The notes under the pieces are model-generated. The model worked only from the letters and a program-made list of their open reading frames with translations. It did no database searches and had not been told where the DNA came from. DNA of 64,000 nt, taken from assembly GCA_954871525.1 (NCBI GenBank), contig OX940867.1, forward strand, positions 17,275,343-17,339,342, read 5' to 3'. Both the position numbers and the translations under genes were made by a program. The stretch comes from Parietaria judaica (taxonomy: Eukaryota; Streptophyta; Magnoliopsida; Rosales; Urticaceae). Below, one piece after another: positions 1 to 11,443 of this stretch. Positions within the stretch are counted from its first letter, which is position 1. Each line of letters opens with the position of its first letter.

Positions 1-307
1 GAAAATTTTACACTACGGTTCTAAAAGGTCGTCTAACGTAGGGTGGTCTAAACGTTAAGCGACGTTTCAGAGAACCTTCATGTAAAGTTTTAAAATGACG
101 GTTCCAAACCGTCACATAAACTAGGTTAAACTTAAAAAATTATCGGCGTTTAAAAAGTTTAAGCTTTAAAATTCCAATCCAAAACCGCTCAAACACGTTA
201 CAAATCACCGTAAACACTCAACGAGATCAGCGTTCTCTTACATTGACGCACAAAATGCAGAAATAACTTGCATATGTAATTTCTTTTCATGCATCCGAGT
301 TGGGTAA
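1..307. other. AT-rich sequence with no recognisable feature
   Basis: This stretch lies downstream of the LRR pseudogene stop codon, which is on the minus strand. I see no coding region, terminal repeat or RNA gene. It presumably holds the 3' untranslated or flanking sequence of the receptor-like pseudogene. Confidence 0.5.
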
Positions 308-2844
308 TTATCTGAAAAACCGTGACAATCTTGCGGTTAATGTGGCGTACCCAATTAACGATCCGGCTACGAATCCACAAGCATATCCGATCACCACGAC
401 CTCCCAGCCGAAACCGAAAGAGCCTCCTTGCTCAAATTTCAAGGAAATGCCAGGATCTTGGCTCGTACACTTGGATTTTAAGGGGAATCCACATAGTCCT
501 GAATTTCCATCGTAAGAAGCGGCGTTGAACCGGCTGAGTTGGTTTGCCTGCGGAATCGGCCCCTCAAGGAAATTATTAGACACATTGAAATACTGGAGAA
601 AGTTGAGTTTCGTCAGCTCTTCGGGTATCGAGCCTGAGAGGGCGTTTCGAGAGAGGTCCAACGACTCAATCTCAAGTAGGTTTCGGAACGACAACGGTAT
701 GCTTCCGGAGAAATTGTTGTTTGACAAGTTGATGGCGTGAAGGCCATTTAACTCCCCGATGACCTCTGGAATTTCTCCGTCGAAGTTGTTGCTTGAGAAG
801 TCTATGAGCGCAAGATCGTCGTTTATTATGGCGTAATGTCTGCTTACACCTTTGATTCTTATCGTCGCATCAAAGAAGTATATTCTTCCCCTTGACGAAG
901 AAACCGAGTGATTAACAGCCACCTTGAAATAACCCAATTCCTCGTCATTTCTTTGCTTCATAGCCTTCCAGTTTTGGATGTACTTAGATGGGAAGTTTCC
1001 AACGAAGGAATTCTCAGATATATCAATGATGCGCAACTGTGGGAAGCTGTGGTTCGTCTGAGGTACTTCTATAACGCCGTGCAATTGATTTGACTGCAAC
1101 GAGAGAACTTGCAACTTCGGTATTTTCCCCACCCAATGAGGAAAAACATCAAAAAGTTGGTTTCTCTCGAGTGCAAGATCCTGGAGCATGTTACAATTAC
1201 TGAGTGATCGGGATAACTTCCCGTGCAACCGGTTATCGCTAAGATCAATTATGTACAATTGACTGTTCTCTCCAAATTCCGGGATGTTTCCCGAAAATGA
1301 ATTCTGATTGAGATATAACACGGATAAGGACTCCATGAAGTTTCCGAGACACGGAGGAATCTTTCCAGAAAGGTTGTTCACTGACAAGTCAAGGACCTTG
1401 AGATGTTTCAAACTGCATATCTCGGGAGAAACCTTTCCTGTTAAGGAGTTTTCAGACAGATCTAGAATGAATAATGTCGTGGTACTTGTGTTCATAAGCC
1501 AGTGCCGAATTGGCCCGCCGATCCCGGTTCCTTGGAGGCCCAGAAGTTCCATCCTCGTCTGGTGCTTGAGGAAGTTTGGAAATCCGATTAAAATGCAATG
1601 CGACAAGTCTAAGATAGAGAACTGGGCTGAGGTTTCGTTGAAGACGGGTTCGATCAACAAAGTCAATTCGTTGAAGTTCAAAGTCAGCACGCTAAGTCTT
1701 TTAAGCTTGAGAAACACGTCAAAATTGATAGTTCCGCTAAGCTCATTATTGTTAAGTACAAGCGTTTCAAGGCTTTCGAGTTCGGAAAATGAATCCGGAG
1801 GTGGCCGCTGAAGAAATTGTAACTAAGGGACAAGAGTGTGAGTTGGGTAAGGTTCCCCAAGGAAGAAGGAATTTGACCCCGGAATTTGTTGGAGCTAAGG
1901 CTTAGAGTTTTGAGCTGACGAAGTTTTCCGATGGATTGTGGAATCATACCAGAAAGGTTGCAGCCATGAGCATCGAGATTGACCAACGAACTCAATGCCC
2001 CGATAGAGTCTGGCAACTCCCCCGAAATATCGTTCAATGCGATGTTCAGTACCGTTAGAGAACTGCTTTCGTTAAAAAGAGGCAATTCTCAGGTAAGGCC
2101 GTTGTAGCCGAGATCGAGATTTTGTAGATTAAGCAGTTGAAGAATCCCAATAGGGAAATCACCGCGCAGGCCGCAGCCTCTAAGGTTAAGCGACACTAAG
2201 GAAGACGAGTTGGCCAGAAAGGTTGGAAACACATATGACATGTTAACATGATTGAGAGAGAGCACTTCTAGCTTTGTCATGTTCTGGATCAGCCTCTCGA
2301 GATGGGTTTCTTTCATTTCCAAGAAGCCTAATTTTTCGGTGCTAGACAAATCAAGGACGGATAATCGGCTCAGCTCCGACATCTCGTGCGGAATTTGTCC
2401 CGAGAACCCGTCGTCGGAGAGGTTGAGGTACGTAAGTCTCCACAGTTGTTTGATGGAAAAGGGAATACGAGATTGATTAAAATAGTTGTCGGCTAAATTA
2501 AGCGTCTTGAGGTGAACCAACCTTAAGAGACTCGAGTTAGAGGCGATGCGACCGAAGAGAAAGCTGCTGCTCAGATCGAGGCCGACGACGTAGCCGGTGT
2601 GCTCGTCGCACTCAACTCCATCCCACTTGCAGCAATCGCCAGCCGTTGCGTTACTTGCCCAGGAAGCAACCTTCGGATAGGCGCGAGGGTCAGCCGAAGC
2701 ATGCTCCGAAAGTTTGAGACTTTGCTTGAATTGCAACAAGGAAAACCTTTCATCGTCATGGCAAAGCGGCTGCGAGAAAGAAGAAAACCACAAGCTTGAA
2801 AGTACTAGTGCAAGAAGAAAGCTAGAGAGCGAAAATGGAGTCAT
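308..2844 (-). pseudogene. LRR receptor-like protein (Cf/RLP type), broken by one stop and one frameshift
   Basis: The conceptual product is a cell-surface receptor-like protein of about 845 residues. In this family such proteins sense pathogen or developmental ligands at the plasma membrane together with partner kinases. It begins at 2844 with a hydrophobic signal peptide (MTPFSLSSFLLALVLSS). An LRRNT_2 region with the paired-cysteine motif DCCKWDGVECD follows, then many plant-type LRRs (LxxLxLSxNxLSGxIP). It ends with the LRR cap GNSGLCGFPL, an acidic or linker segment, one transmembrane helix (VVVIGYACGFVAGSLIGYA) and a short basic tail without a kinase. An in-frame TGA at 2089-2091 replaces a codon between LT and ELPLF, where the LRR consensus expects glycine. 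Near 1797-1806 the frame shifts by one base, and the LRR pattern resumes in the next frame (PDSFSELESLETL). There are no introns, as is usual for RLPs. Only two lesions in 2.5 kb means recent decay or, less likely, sequence error. Confidence 0.9.
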
Positions 2845-2903
2845 GGTGTTTTGCTGTAGTAAGGGATTTTTGTTGGGTACTAATAGTGGAAAAATGAGCT
2901 AAT

Positions 2904-3115
2904 ACAAAGTAAAGAGAAGTCATTGGGTGTTTTTCCAACTCTTTGCTGCATAAAAATTCCAAAAAAAGAAAAAGAAAAAGCAATCATACAAAGTCAAAGA
3001 GAAGTCGTTATTGGGTGTTTTTCCTACTCTTTAAAAAAACAATCAATCGTACCAAGTCAAAGAGGAGTCGTTGGGTGTTTTTCGTCCTACTTTTTACGGC
3101 ACAAAAATTCCTAAG
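2904..3115. repeat. Three imperfect tandem copies of a 60-80 bp unit upstream of the LRR pseudogene
   Basis: Copies start near 2904, 2988 and 3051. Each reads roughly 'caaagtcaaagagaagtcgt' followed by 'tgggtgtttttc', a 'ctacttt' segment and, in two of them, 'cataaaaattcc'. The array lies 60-270 bp upstream of the pseudogene start, in its promoter or 5' UTR. A weaker fourth copy (gtgtgcaaactctcttctgc then acaaaaattcc) is at about 7925-7965, on the far side of the hAT element. Confidence 0.65.
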
Positions 3116-3240
3116 AAATTAATCAATCGAAAATTCCAACAACAACAAAAAAGGGCGTTGATGTGTGGGTCCCTCTTACTTTATGGACCCCCAAAATCCG
3201 AGACAAAAAGCACACCGGTCGGACCAAAAAAATTTTGCCG

Positions 3241-3310
3241 CCCAAAACCCGGACCCGGATTTATCCGGTTCCGGATAAAAAAAATCCCGGATAAATCCGG
3301 TTCCGGGTTT
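3241..3310. repeat. hAT subterminal CCGGAT repeat cluster, left
   Basis: Repeated ACCCGGACCCGGAT, TTATCCGGTTCCGGAT and TAAATCCGGTTCCGG words lie within 70 bp. The same words in opposed orientation occur at 7703-7810. Such clusters bind transposase in hAT elements; here this is inferred from position. Confidence 0.6.
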
Positions 3311-6300
3311 CTATATTTTTTTTAATTTAAATTATTTTATTTAATGTTTAGTCCCTTTAATCTTTATGTTGTTTAGTTGTTCAAATACAACATTTTGGTA
3401 CTTATTAGATTTAGACCTAAGTTCGGTTTTAAAAATAATAAAAGTTTAAATTCTTAAGTTATTTATGTGTTTGAATATTTATTTATAAACAAACATGAAT
3501 TAAATAAAAATTAAAGTATACAACGAAAAATAAAAATAAAAATGCGTTTTTATTCAACAAAACAAACTCAAGATCGGATTCGGATTCGGATAGGAACGTA
3601 CAACTGTAAAACAGTACAAGTTACAACTTCTACAACCAAAGGTCCAAAGTCAAAGAAATTTTCAAAGGCGTAGTACAACAAGAAAAATGAACAACTAAAA
3701 AGGAATTACACTTGAATATTCGCAAAGTAATTCGCCATTTCTTTGTCTACCATATCGTTTTCTTGTTGTCGGTGGTTGGCCATAATCCAATCTCTCGAAA
3801 GCATAAGGATCTCGACCATTTTTTACGCCGTTGACTTGCGACGAGGCTCTAACAACCTTCCGGCCAATGAGAACGCCGCCTCCGATGATACCGTTGAGAC
3901 CGGGATTGTGAGAATGTCCCGAGCTAACATGGATAAAACCGGATACTCAGATTGGTTCATGTGCTACCATTTAAGGATGTCAAGGCCTTCATCCGGACAC
4001 GGTGTTGGAGGAAGGTTGCAGAACCGGGCGTACTCGTCGATGGCTCTGCGACGACGACGTCGACCAGGACCACGAGATCCCGAACTTCCGCTTCCTTGTG
4101 AACCAGGTGAAGAAGACATAACGCCGCCGCCTTGCCCGAGGGACGTAAGGTTGTAGAATAACCGGTGATTGTACATGTATGGTGAACCGGCCCCGCGTCC
4201 GCCTTATATTGAAAAGAAAAAAAAAACATTTAGAGTGTTAATAAATGAAAATTTAGAGTAAATTAAGAATTTAAATGAGTAAATTAAGAAATTAAAACTT
4301 ATAATAAAAAATTACCTGAGTTTGTTGTTGTTGCGGATTCGTTTCATCCATCTGATCTTCAGCCTCGGTAAATCTTCGCTCGTACTCTTGGTAAAGTTCC
4401 TTCATCTTTTGATCCGCGTCGAAGTAATTGTCCGTCATGTAGGGCTCCCCCGTCATATCTTGCATCGCTTGTAAGACATCCCGCAATTGAGAAAGTTTAA
4501 GCGTCGGATCTACGATAACCGCGGCGCAATATAAAAAAGGAAGCCTTTCAGAACTCCAATAAGTCTGGAATTTTGAAATCATAGGTGTTAGTACATTGGC
4601 AAATAAAGGATTATTTTTTGCAGTTTCAAAATGACACAAAATATCAAAAACAGCGGGCAAAGCTCTTTGAGACGCCGGTGAGTAAACGTGAGATAAATCA
4701 ATAGTAATTTGATTAAAAAGGTGAAGAAAAGCCTGGAATTGGATAGCGGTTATCCAATCTTCTGCAGTGATGTCTTCGCGGTAGTCGTGCTCCGGGTTGT
4801 TGATCAAGTTCGTAAGAAGCTCCTTGTACGGTAGGACAACATTTAACATCATGTAGGTCGAGTTCCAGCGGATCGGCATGTCCGGTTGAAACGTTCTAAT
4901 CCTGTAATTGTTAGTCCTGCAACAATCTTCCCAAGAAACGGTACGCTGCGTAGATGATCGGATATATATAATAACGTCCCTTATTTTCGCGATACTTCCG
5001 GAAATAACACTCATACCAGATTGAACAATCAAGTTAATAATATGACATGCACACCTTTGATGAAAATGACTATCCCTAAGATTGGTCAAACTTTCCTTCA
5101 TTATTTCCACGGCACCGGCATGCGCACTAGCGTTATCCAACGTAATAGAAACAACTCTATCCTTGAGGTTCTAATCCGACAAAACCTCTATGATAGCCTC
5201 GGCTAGGTTTACTGATGTGTGCCTAACCCTCATCGGCTTAAAACCTATAATGCGCTTTTCCATATTCCATTGATCATTAATAAAATGAGCTACGACGGTA
5301 ATATAATCATCATTAGCATGGCCTTTCCAACAATCCGACGTTAAAGAAAATTTGTAAGAAGATCTTTGGAACATTTCATATAAATCGGCCCTTTGCTTTT
5401 CATAAAATTTTAGAATCGTTTCGTGGGTTATATAATACGTGATTTCCCTATAGTTTATCGGCGCCAACTTCATCATCATTTTATTAAAACCTTCGCCCTC
5501 GGGCGCCGATATAGGCATACCATCACGTATAACCCACTCAGCCACAGCTTCCCTATATATTTCATCGGATAGACGACTTACCTCTTTCTCCCGCTGTAAC
5601 CTTTTGCACCGCTCGGCGTGCTTTTGTAGGCGGGAGTTGCCGTTGCTCTTCGGATGGGCCGTGAATTCTTTGCCGCAGTGGACGCAAATTCCGTACCTAT
5701 CTTCCAAACCGGTGGAGTAGTTGTATTTATACTCGGGCCAGAAGTCGTTCTGCCACACCAAACCCGTTAATTTCTTTCGCTTCCTCGGCGGCGGATGCGG
5801 GGGCAGACCTCTGCCTCCAGGAACCTCCTCCTCCTCGGCGGCGTCGGCGTCATCGCCTTGATTCGGGTCATCCGCATCGTCGTCCTCATCATCATCGTCG
5901 ACGTCGTTGGATTGGTTCCTCGACCTATTTTCCTAAAAAAAAATGGAATATTAATATTAATTTAACATGGATTAAATATAAATATTAATCATATTAATTT
6001 AATTAAATTTCATATAGTTAATTAAAAAAGTTAACAAAATTAAAAATGGTATTTTTTATGTGTGAAAATAATTATCAAGCTCTTTTAGACGGAACTCCCC
6101 AAGGTTCCAAGGCCAGATCGACTGGAAAAGATGCTATGATCTCACTTTAGGCCCAAGCTTTTCTAGACAGAACTCCCCGAGGTTCCCAGGCTAGCTTGGA
6201 GGAGATTGCAAAGCAAACCTTATTTAAAAACCAATCTTTCTAAGACACCAATCCAATAAGAACTTCATAATTATCACCACACATACAAGATACCTTTTTT

Positions 6301-6370
6301 AATTTTTTTAAACTTATTTAAGTAACTATTTAAAGTTTAATTAAGCTAATATGATTAATTGATTATTTAA

Positions 6371-6450
6371 ATCTCAAGAAATTTGTTTCTGATGTGGAAG
6401 ATCAGTCGGAACCGCAACCACAGAGCATACTAAGACTTTCAAGAGACGTG
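6371..6450. repeat. 80-bp direct repeat in hAT intron 1, copy 1
   Basis: This is near-identical to 6572-6651, with a single T/C difference that I can see. Both copies are G/C-richer than the surrounding AT-rich intron. On the plus strand each holds a 26-codon open stretch containing FVSDVEDQSEPQPQSILRL, and the one difference is synonymous (TTT/TTC, Phe). A second, more diverged pair (gaactccccaaggttcc / gaactccccgaggttcc) lies at about 6079-6206. Confidence 0.8.
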
Positions 6451-6571
6451 TGATTAATTAATTAACTAACTAATTTAACTAATATGATTATTAAACTAGT
6501 ATGATTAAATGATTATTAACTAATTAAACAAATTAAACTAATATGATTAAATGATTATTAACCAACAAAAA

Positions 6572-6651
6572 ATCTCAAGAAATTCGTTTCTGATGTGGAA
6601 GATCAGTCGGAACCGCAACCACAGAGCATACTAAGACTTTCAAGAGACGTG
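6572..6651. repeat. 80-bp direct repeat in hAT intron 1, copy 2
   Basis: Second copy of the 6371-6450 block, about 200 bp away in the same orientation, with AT-rich spacer between. It may be a captured host fragment duplicated within the transposon; the source gene was not recognised. Confidence 0.8.
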
Positions 6652-7702
6652 ACAACAACACTTACAAATTAATATTTATCACAAAAATTAATATTTTAAT
6701 TTATTATCTAACAAATTAATATCACAGATTAAACTCGATTTTTACCTCGCTTTCGTGGGCTTGATTCGCTTGATGTTGGTATTGTGCTTGATATTGTTGC
6801 TCGTTGCTAAGGCTTTGCCATTCCGGAATATTTGTACCTTGATAGTTGAGTAAGTTAGTAAAACCACTGCCGTGACCTTGAGAAAATAACAATTGTTGGT
6901 TCGGCCCGACGCCACCGGCAACATATTGAGGATGTGCCGGTAACGGTTGGCTAGAAGAACCGGGAAGTGGAACATTGTGTTGATTCATAACACCGACATT
7001 ATAATTATGTTGACTAAAAACCGTCCCGGCCCCGCTATTAATCGACCTCGGTGACGGAATAGTATCCCGTCCTTTTCCTCGGACATCGGGACGTCCTCGA
7101 GAACGGTTGTTGCCACTCGACATATTAACGATAAATTAATCTAATATTAACGATAAATTAAGCTAGATTAAAACTATATAACACTAATAATAACAACTAA
7201 AATAAATACCTAATACTAATAATAATAACAACTAAAATAAATACCTAATACTATTACTAATAATAATAACAACTAAATAAACTAAACTAATAACAACTAA
7301 AATACCTAAACAATGTATTAAACTAAAAATAGATAGTATTTAAGTAAATATAAAGTAGCTAAACTATAGACTAAAATCGGAAATTTGAGAGCTTCAGAGA
7401 GTTTGGGAGAGTTTGAGATGAAGAGAAGATGTGTGAAAAAAATGAGAGTGAGATGAGGTATGTATAGGGAAAAATGTGAAGGAATTCGAGAAAGAGGGTG
7501 TAATAAAGCCCCAACGGTCATATTTGGGGACCCCGAGGCAATATAGCCGTTGCCTCCCCAACAGCTCCAAAACCTGACGCGTGGCAGCTACTTTTGCCGC
7601 AGAAAGTGAAAAGCCCAACGGCTCTATGATCTGAGCCGTTGATGGATTTGATCCAACGGCTCAGATCCCACTCAACTTTTTTTTTTATTAATTTTTTAAA
7701 TA

Positions 7703-7810
7703 TACCGGAACCGGATATATCCGGTTCCGACTTTATCCGGACCCGGATAGTTCCGGGTCCGGTTTTTTTTATAAAAAAAAAAGTGGATCCGGGTTTTAAA
7801 CCGGATCCAC
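7703..7810. repeat. hAT subterminal CCGGAT repeat cluster, right
   Basis: Contains ACCGGAACCGGATATATCCGG, TCCGGACCCGGATAG and the palindrome GGATCCGGGTTTTAAACCGGATCC. Its composition and words mirror 3241-3310 on the other end of the hAT element. Confidence 0.6.
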
Positions 7811-7830
7811 ATTTTTGGGACTTTCCATGA

Positions 7831-8273
7831 CAATGTAAATATAATAATAAGAAAGCAAATGACAAAAATACTCTTGTAAGATTAAAGAGAAAAGATTGTT
7901 TATGTGGAAGCCGATTGTTTTGCAAGGTGTGCAAACTCTCTTCTGCACAAAAATTCCACAAACCCAATCACTTTCAATACTACGAGAGAAAAGTATCGTT
8001 CAAACAAATGGTGAATAACAGTCTAGCTCATTTACCTTGAGATTACCTGTTTTTAAGCCAAGAGTATATGCTCAAATAGGGGCACAAAGAAACCCCGGAA
8101 ATACGAGTTTTAAACCGCATCCAGATTGTAATTGTAATTGTTTTTTTTTTAAAAGCAACCGTATTAAACCGGGTTAAATCGGAACCGATTTAAAAAAAAA
8201 AAACTATATCATGATTAAAACCGGTTCAAGGTTTAGGAGAATGAGTAAGATGAAAAAGGCGATGAAGTATTTG
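7831..8273. other. Flanking DNA between the hAT and gypsy elements
   Basis: This holds the weak fourth copy of the LRR-upstream repeat (about 7925-7965) and, at 8120-8230, more 'aaaccggttt/aaccggg' words like those of hAT ends. No gene was recognised. Confidence 0.4.
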
Positions 8274-8278
8274 AGGAA
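8274..8278. repeat. Target-site duplication of the gypsy element, left
   Basis: The sequence aggaa abuts the TG of the 3' LTR. The identical five bases follow the other LTR at 58797-58801. Confidence 0.9.
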
Positions 8279-8997
8279 TGTTGAGGTCGAAAATCGGCCT
8301 CCGCAGTCACGGAGTTACGGTGGTGTAATTCCGAGTTTAATTTACCTTAGAGCTCGGGTCTTTCCGTTAAAACTTGATCACGTTGAAAAAGATGAGTGTT
8401 TTTCGAGAAAATGAGTCGGGTTGTTTGTTGAGTGATTGAGCTTCAATGGGAAACCCTTTTTGCGTGTGTATTGATGGTGCAAAAATGTGCGATCATTTGT
8501 ACATAGGCCTTAACCCTCTATTTATAATCAGCTAAGATATTCAAATCATTCCTCATAATTGGGTTGTTACAATTGCGTTTGATCCTCTCATGATGGCCAT
8601 AATTGCATGGCTGTAATCATGGGCGTAACTGTCGTCGTCAATTGGTTGGAGCGTCGCTTGTGCCATGCTGATTGCTTTGATTTCGCCTTCAGTCTTCGTC
8701 TTTAGAATTATTATCTTCGTCGATGATGATGCGTCTCGTCGCCGCTCTCCTCATTAATTCTTCTTGTCGACTAGCGATGATTTTCGTCGCTGAGGCTTCA
8801 TCGACGATGATCATCGCGGCATGCTTCCCCATCGCCGAGGACCTTCGTTGCCTGGTCAGATAAGATCTCATTTGACTTGGTTGACTGGGCTTGTGAGAGT
8901 GTTGGGCCTTCGGCCACTGAGGCCCAAGTTATTAAACGACAGAGGTAGATTTCGTCGTAACAATGTAAATTGTCGTAGACGAAATCGTACCTCAACA
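8279..8997 (-). repeat. 3' LTR of the gypsy element
   Basis: 719 bp with perfect inverted ends TGTTGAGGT...ACCTCAACA. It matches 58082-58796 along its length. On the minus strand it begins at 8997 directly after the polypurine tract. Confidence 0.93.
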
Positions 8998-8999
8998 GA

Positions 9000-9013
9000 T
9001 AGCCCCCTATTTT
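9000..9013 (-). other. Polypurine tract of the gypsy element
   Basis: On the minus strand this reads AAAATAGGGGGCTA, two bases before the 3' LTR. It is the expected plus-strand DNA primer and fixes the element's orientation. Confidence 0.8.
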
Positions 9014-9592
9014 ACCAAGTATTGAAAGTAGTTGGTAAAATATGAAGCTGAAGCTCGTCACTTGATAGATGGGCTCGTCGCATCGATACCCCGATGGTGA
9101 GGAAGCGATGCTCCCAAAACTTCCCAAAGTATGATGTTGGTGGCGATGATGAATTTAAAAATAGTTCTGTTGCCCGAGGTAATCTCAAGCGTCGTACCTC
9201 TTTGAATCCAACTGTCACCTTTACAAGTGTCATTTTTTGGAGATTCGTCATGTCTCTTCAATTAACTCGCGTCTTTTCGATTCAGCGCGTGTCAGCGCGT
9301 GTTCCCTTGACGTCAGCAAACACTCGAGTATTCCTCGTGTATCCCAAACGTCGCTTGATCTGGGCTCTTGATTTGATTTCGCGCCTTTCATCATCATCCG
9401 TCAGATCTGCATGCGTTGAGAGTATTTAAACTTTTGACCTTTGTCTTCTTTCCCATTTCGTGCATTCCTCCAAATCTTTTCCTGATTTCTCTCTGCAAAT
9501 TTCTTTCAATCTCCTTGTTCCTTCCGAGATTTCCAAATTTCCTTCTTCTTTCCTTCTTTGTATCAGGAACTCATACTATAAATTCTAGCACA

Positions 9593-11228
9593 ATGTCTTT
9601 ATCCTCCACCATCCTTCAAGTTCCCTCGTTCCTTCATGAAGAGAGAATATGTTGAAATGATTGCCTCCAGACACTTTCGCTCCGAGGGGTGATTGCTCGT
9701 GCTCCTGCACCAGATGAACGCCCCAACAACGTCGAGGAAGGTTGGACCTGTGCTTACGAAACCTTCTTCACCGACCCTGGTCTTTTCCTTCCTCCGCCGT
9801 GGTCGCTCGTGACGTATCTCCATGCACTCCATCTTCCGTTGGCGCAGGTTGATCATTTCTTCCTTTGTCTCTTCATCGACATCCTTACGTTGGCGGCCGA
9901 GTGTGGGGAAACTCTCATGCTTAGTGACTTGATGAGAATCTTCTCGGTGGTTCCATTGTTAGATTGTCGTGAGAAGTTCTCTATCGCCTTTCATTCTGGC
10001 GATAGTATCCTATCTGAACTCCCTCGGCTAGAGATTGGATGGATGAAGCGATACTTCTTTGTGAAGGTCGACAAGCCAGCCTTCGGTAATTTCTTCAAGT
10101 TTCTTCCGGTGAAGCTTGTCGCTGAGCCCCATGACTAGCGTCTATTGGCCGATCCTCAAGACTTCAAAGATTTGTATGTCATTCTGCTAAGTTGCGAGCA
10201 TCGAAGCTGGTTGGTGATTACTCCAGCTCAGACTTTCAAGGCTGGTGTATGGGCGATGAGCCTTGTTTAAGGGCTCGACCCCAACTTGTCTCTTCGTGTC
10301 TTCATCAAATGCGAGCATAAGACGACGACGGCTCCAGCGACGACTCTTGGAAAAAGGAAAAGACCAAGCTTCACGGATAATCGTGATACTCTTTGCTCTC
10401 CTTCTCCTCGTCGCTAGAGTGCAGATGTGGTTTCCCCTATAAATAAGGAAAAGCCCTTCCTGGTTGACGAACCAATGATGAAGAAGAAAGGCATCGATGT
10501 CAAGAACGATAAAGTCCATCAACGCAGCCTCGACATCTCTTCTGGCAACCAGGGAACATGAAGCTCCCTCCGCGTTTGCATGTTGCTCGAAGAGTCCGAC
10601 GACGAGTTCTGGAAGAACCTTTGAGCATCCTTTTCAGGACAAAATTGTTGCCCAGAGTTTCGGTGGTGTTTCGGTCATCGCCTCGGCGGCGAAGCCTCTG
10701 GTTGCGATGACCGCTCCTGATTGCCTCTCTTCTCTTGAGGGGGATAAACTGGAGTTTGTTACTCGGAAGAGTACCAACGTTGAGCTTCTCGTCGGGATTG
10801 AGGTAAGCAATCTTTTTTTGTTTTCCTCTGCCTCTTCCGGCGGCGTTGAAGGATCACTTCCGACGGTGAATGATCATATTCTTTATACTACGTTCCCTGT
10901 CGCCCCAACCATTCCATCAACGGTTGTGACGATTGAAGTGGATGAGGCTTCAATAGGGGGCGTCGACAAAGGAAAAGCTCCCTTGCATGATGGTGCTTTG
11001 GCCCAACTACCCATTCCACCACCTTCCGCTCCAGCGATGGGCATTCTTGAGGCTGGAGCATCTTCAAAGGCGTCTCGCACGTCTGTTACTCTTGCCAAGA
11101 ATCCTCTTCTTTATGGATTCGCGAAGTTGTTCGCGGTGGATGCTCCGACGGCCTTCTTCACCGATGAGGAGTGGAGGAGTTTCTTTGCCGAAGCCTTAAA
11201 GGATCTCCCCCCTGGCAGAGTATTTTGA
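9593..11228 (+). pseudogene. Antisense additional ORF of the Tat element, N-terminal part ('putative gypsy type transposon' family)
   Basis: This reads opposite to gag-pol, between pol and the 3' LTR, where Tat/Grande-type elements are known to carry an extra antisense gene. A start at 9593 (MSLSSTILQVPSFLHEERIC) is followed by a stop and frame changes. The main conserved segment (9689-10138) reads EEGWTCAYETFFTDPGLFLP and IGWMKRYFFVKVD, the pattern of the plant PF04195-like domain, with function unknown. Downstream (10497-11228) is a low-complexity Ser/Ala/Pro-rich segment. A probable intron donor GAG|GTAAGC is at about 10802. Another frame continues to about 11390 and ends near a possible donor CAG|GTATTG. 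The C-terminal coding resumes at about 11444. Family membership is from pattern memory and would need a profile search. Confidence 0.65.
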
Positions 11229-11443
11229 CGATATTGCGCAAGTGTACGATGTCGAAGAGTCCGACAATGAAGAATACTCTTTTTTTGCTACCGACGCTCT
11301 TCGAGGCATCTCGGCTGATCAATCACGTTCTCCGATTCAAGCGTCGTGCCTTCATCAAGGGTAGCGAGGCTGACTCTCTTAACTCCCAGGTATTGTTTCC
11401 TTTCTTTTGTTGTTTCTTCTCGTGACGGGGTACTGATTCTTAC

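Larger units (their letters stand above)
3706..7123 (-). pseudogene. hAT transposase (BED finger, RNase H-like, dimerisation domain), three nonsense codons
   Basis: Three exons can be read. Exon 1 (7123-6746, 126 codons) is Gln/Asn/Ser-rich and ends at a GAG|GTAAAA donor. Exon 2 (5932-4316, 539 codons, phase 0) starts after TTTTTTAG and opens with an acidic stretch and a basic PPRKRKK nuclear signal. It then has the BED finger (CVHCGKEFTAHPKSNGNSRL, QKHAERC), TSDCW with the first catalytic Asp, LDNASAH, RCACHIINLIVQSG and RWNSTYMML. Exon 3 (from about 4202) has a Ser/Gly/Arg linker, then ILKW and the hAT dimerisation motif (LARDILTIPVSTVSSEAAFS). Stops lie at 5171-5173, at 3964-3966 (in the conserved WW pair) and at 3823-3825. 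The apparent exon 2/3 junction is off by one base, so there may be an extra indel. The genuine stop is at 3706-3708. The family is related to RICESLEEPER/DAYSLEEPER-type proteins. Confidence 0.88.
3180..7830 (-). mobile_element. hAT-superfamily DNA transposon (degenerate autonomous type)
   Basis: The limits are approximate. A BED-zinc-finger hAT transposase pseudogene fills 3706-7123. On each side are clusters of CCGGA/TCCGG-rich palindromic motifs in opposite overall orientation (3241-3310 and 7703-7810), as expected of hAT subterminal binding-site arrays. I could not define the exact terminal inverted repeats or the 8-bp target duplication. The 3316-3705 interval is AT-rich 3' sequence without coding. 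Residual similarity between 2904-3115 and about 7925-7965 suggests it landed in or next to the small tandem repeat. Confidence 0.75.

Noticed and set aside
3743..4156. Plus-strand 137-codon frame
   Set aside because: Antisense shadow of hAT transposase exon 3; the conserved dimerisation motif is on the minus strand.
8211..8414. Open frame starting MIKTGSRFRRMSKMKKAMKYL
   Set aside because: It runs into the gypsy LTR at 8279. With the element and one duplication copy removed it would be only about 25 codons (ending ...RKDL), with no family resemblance.
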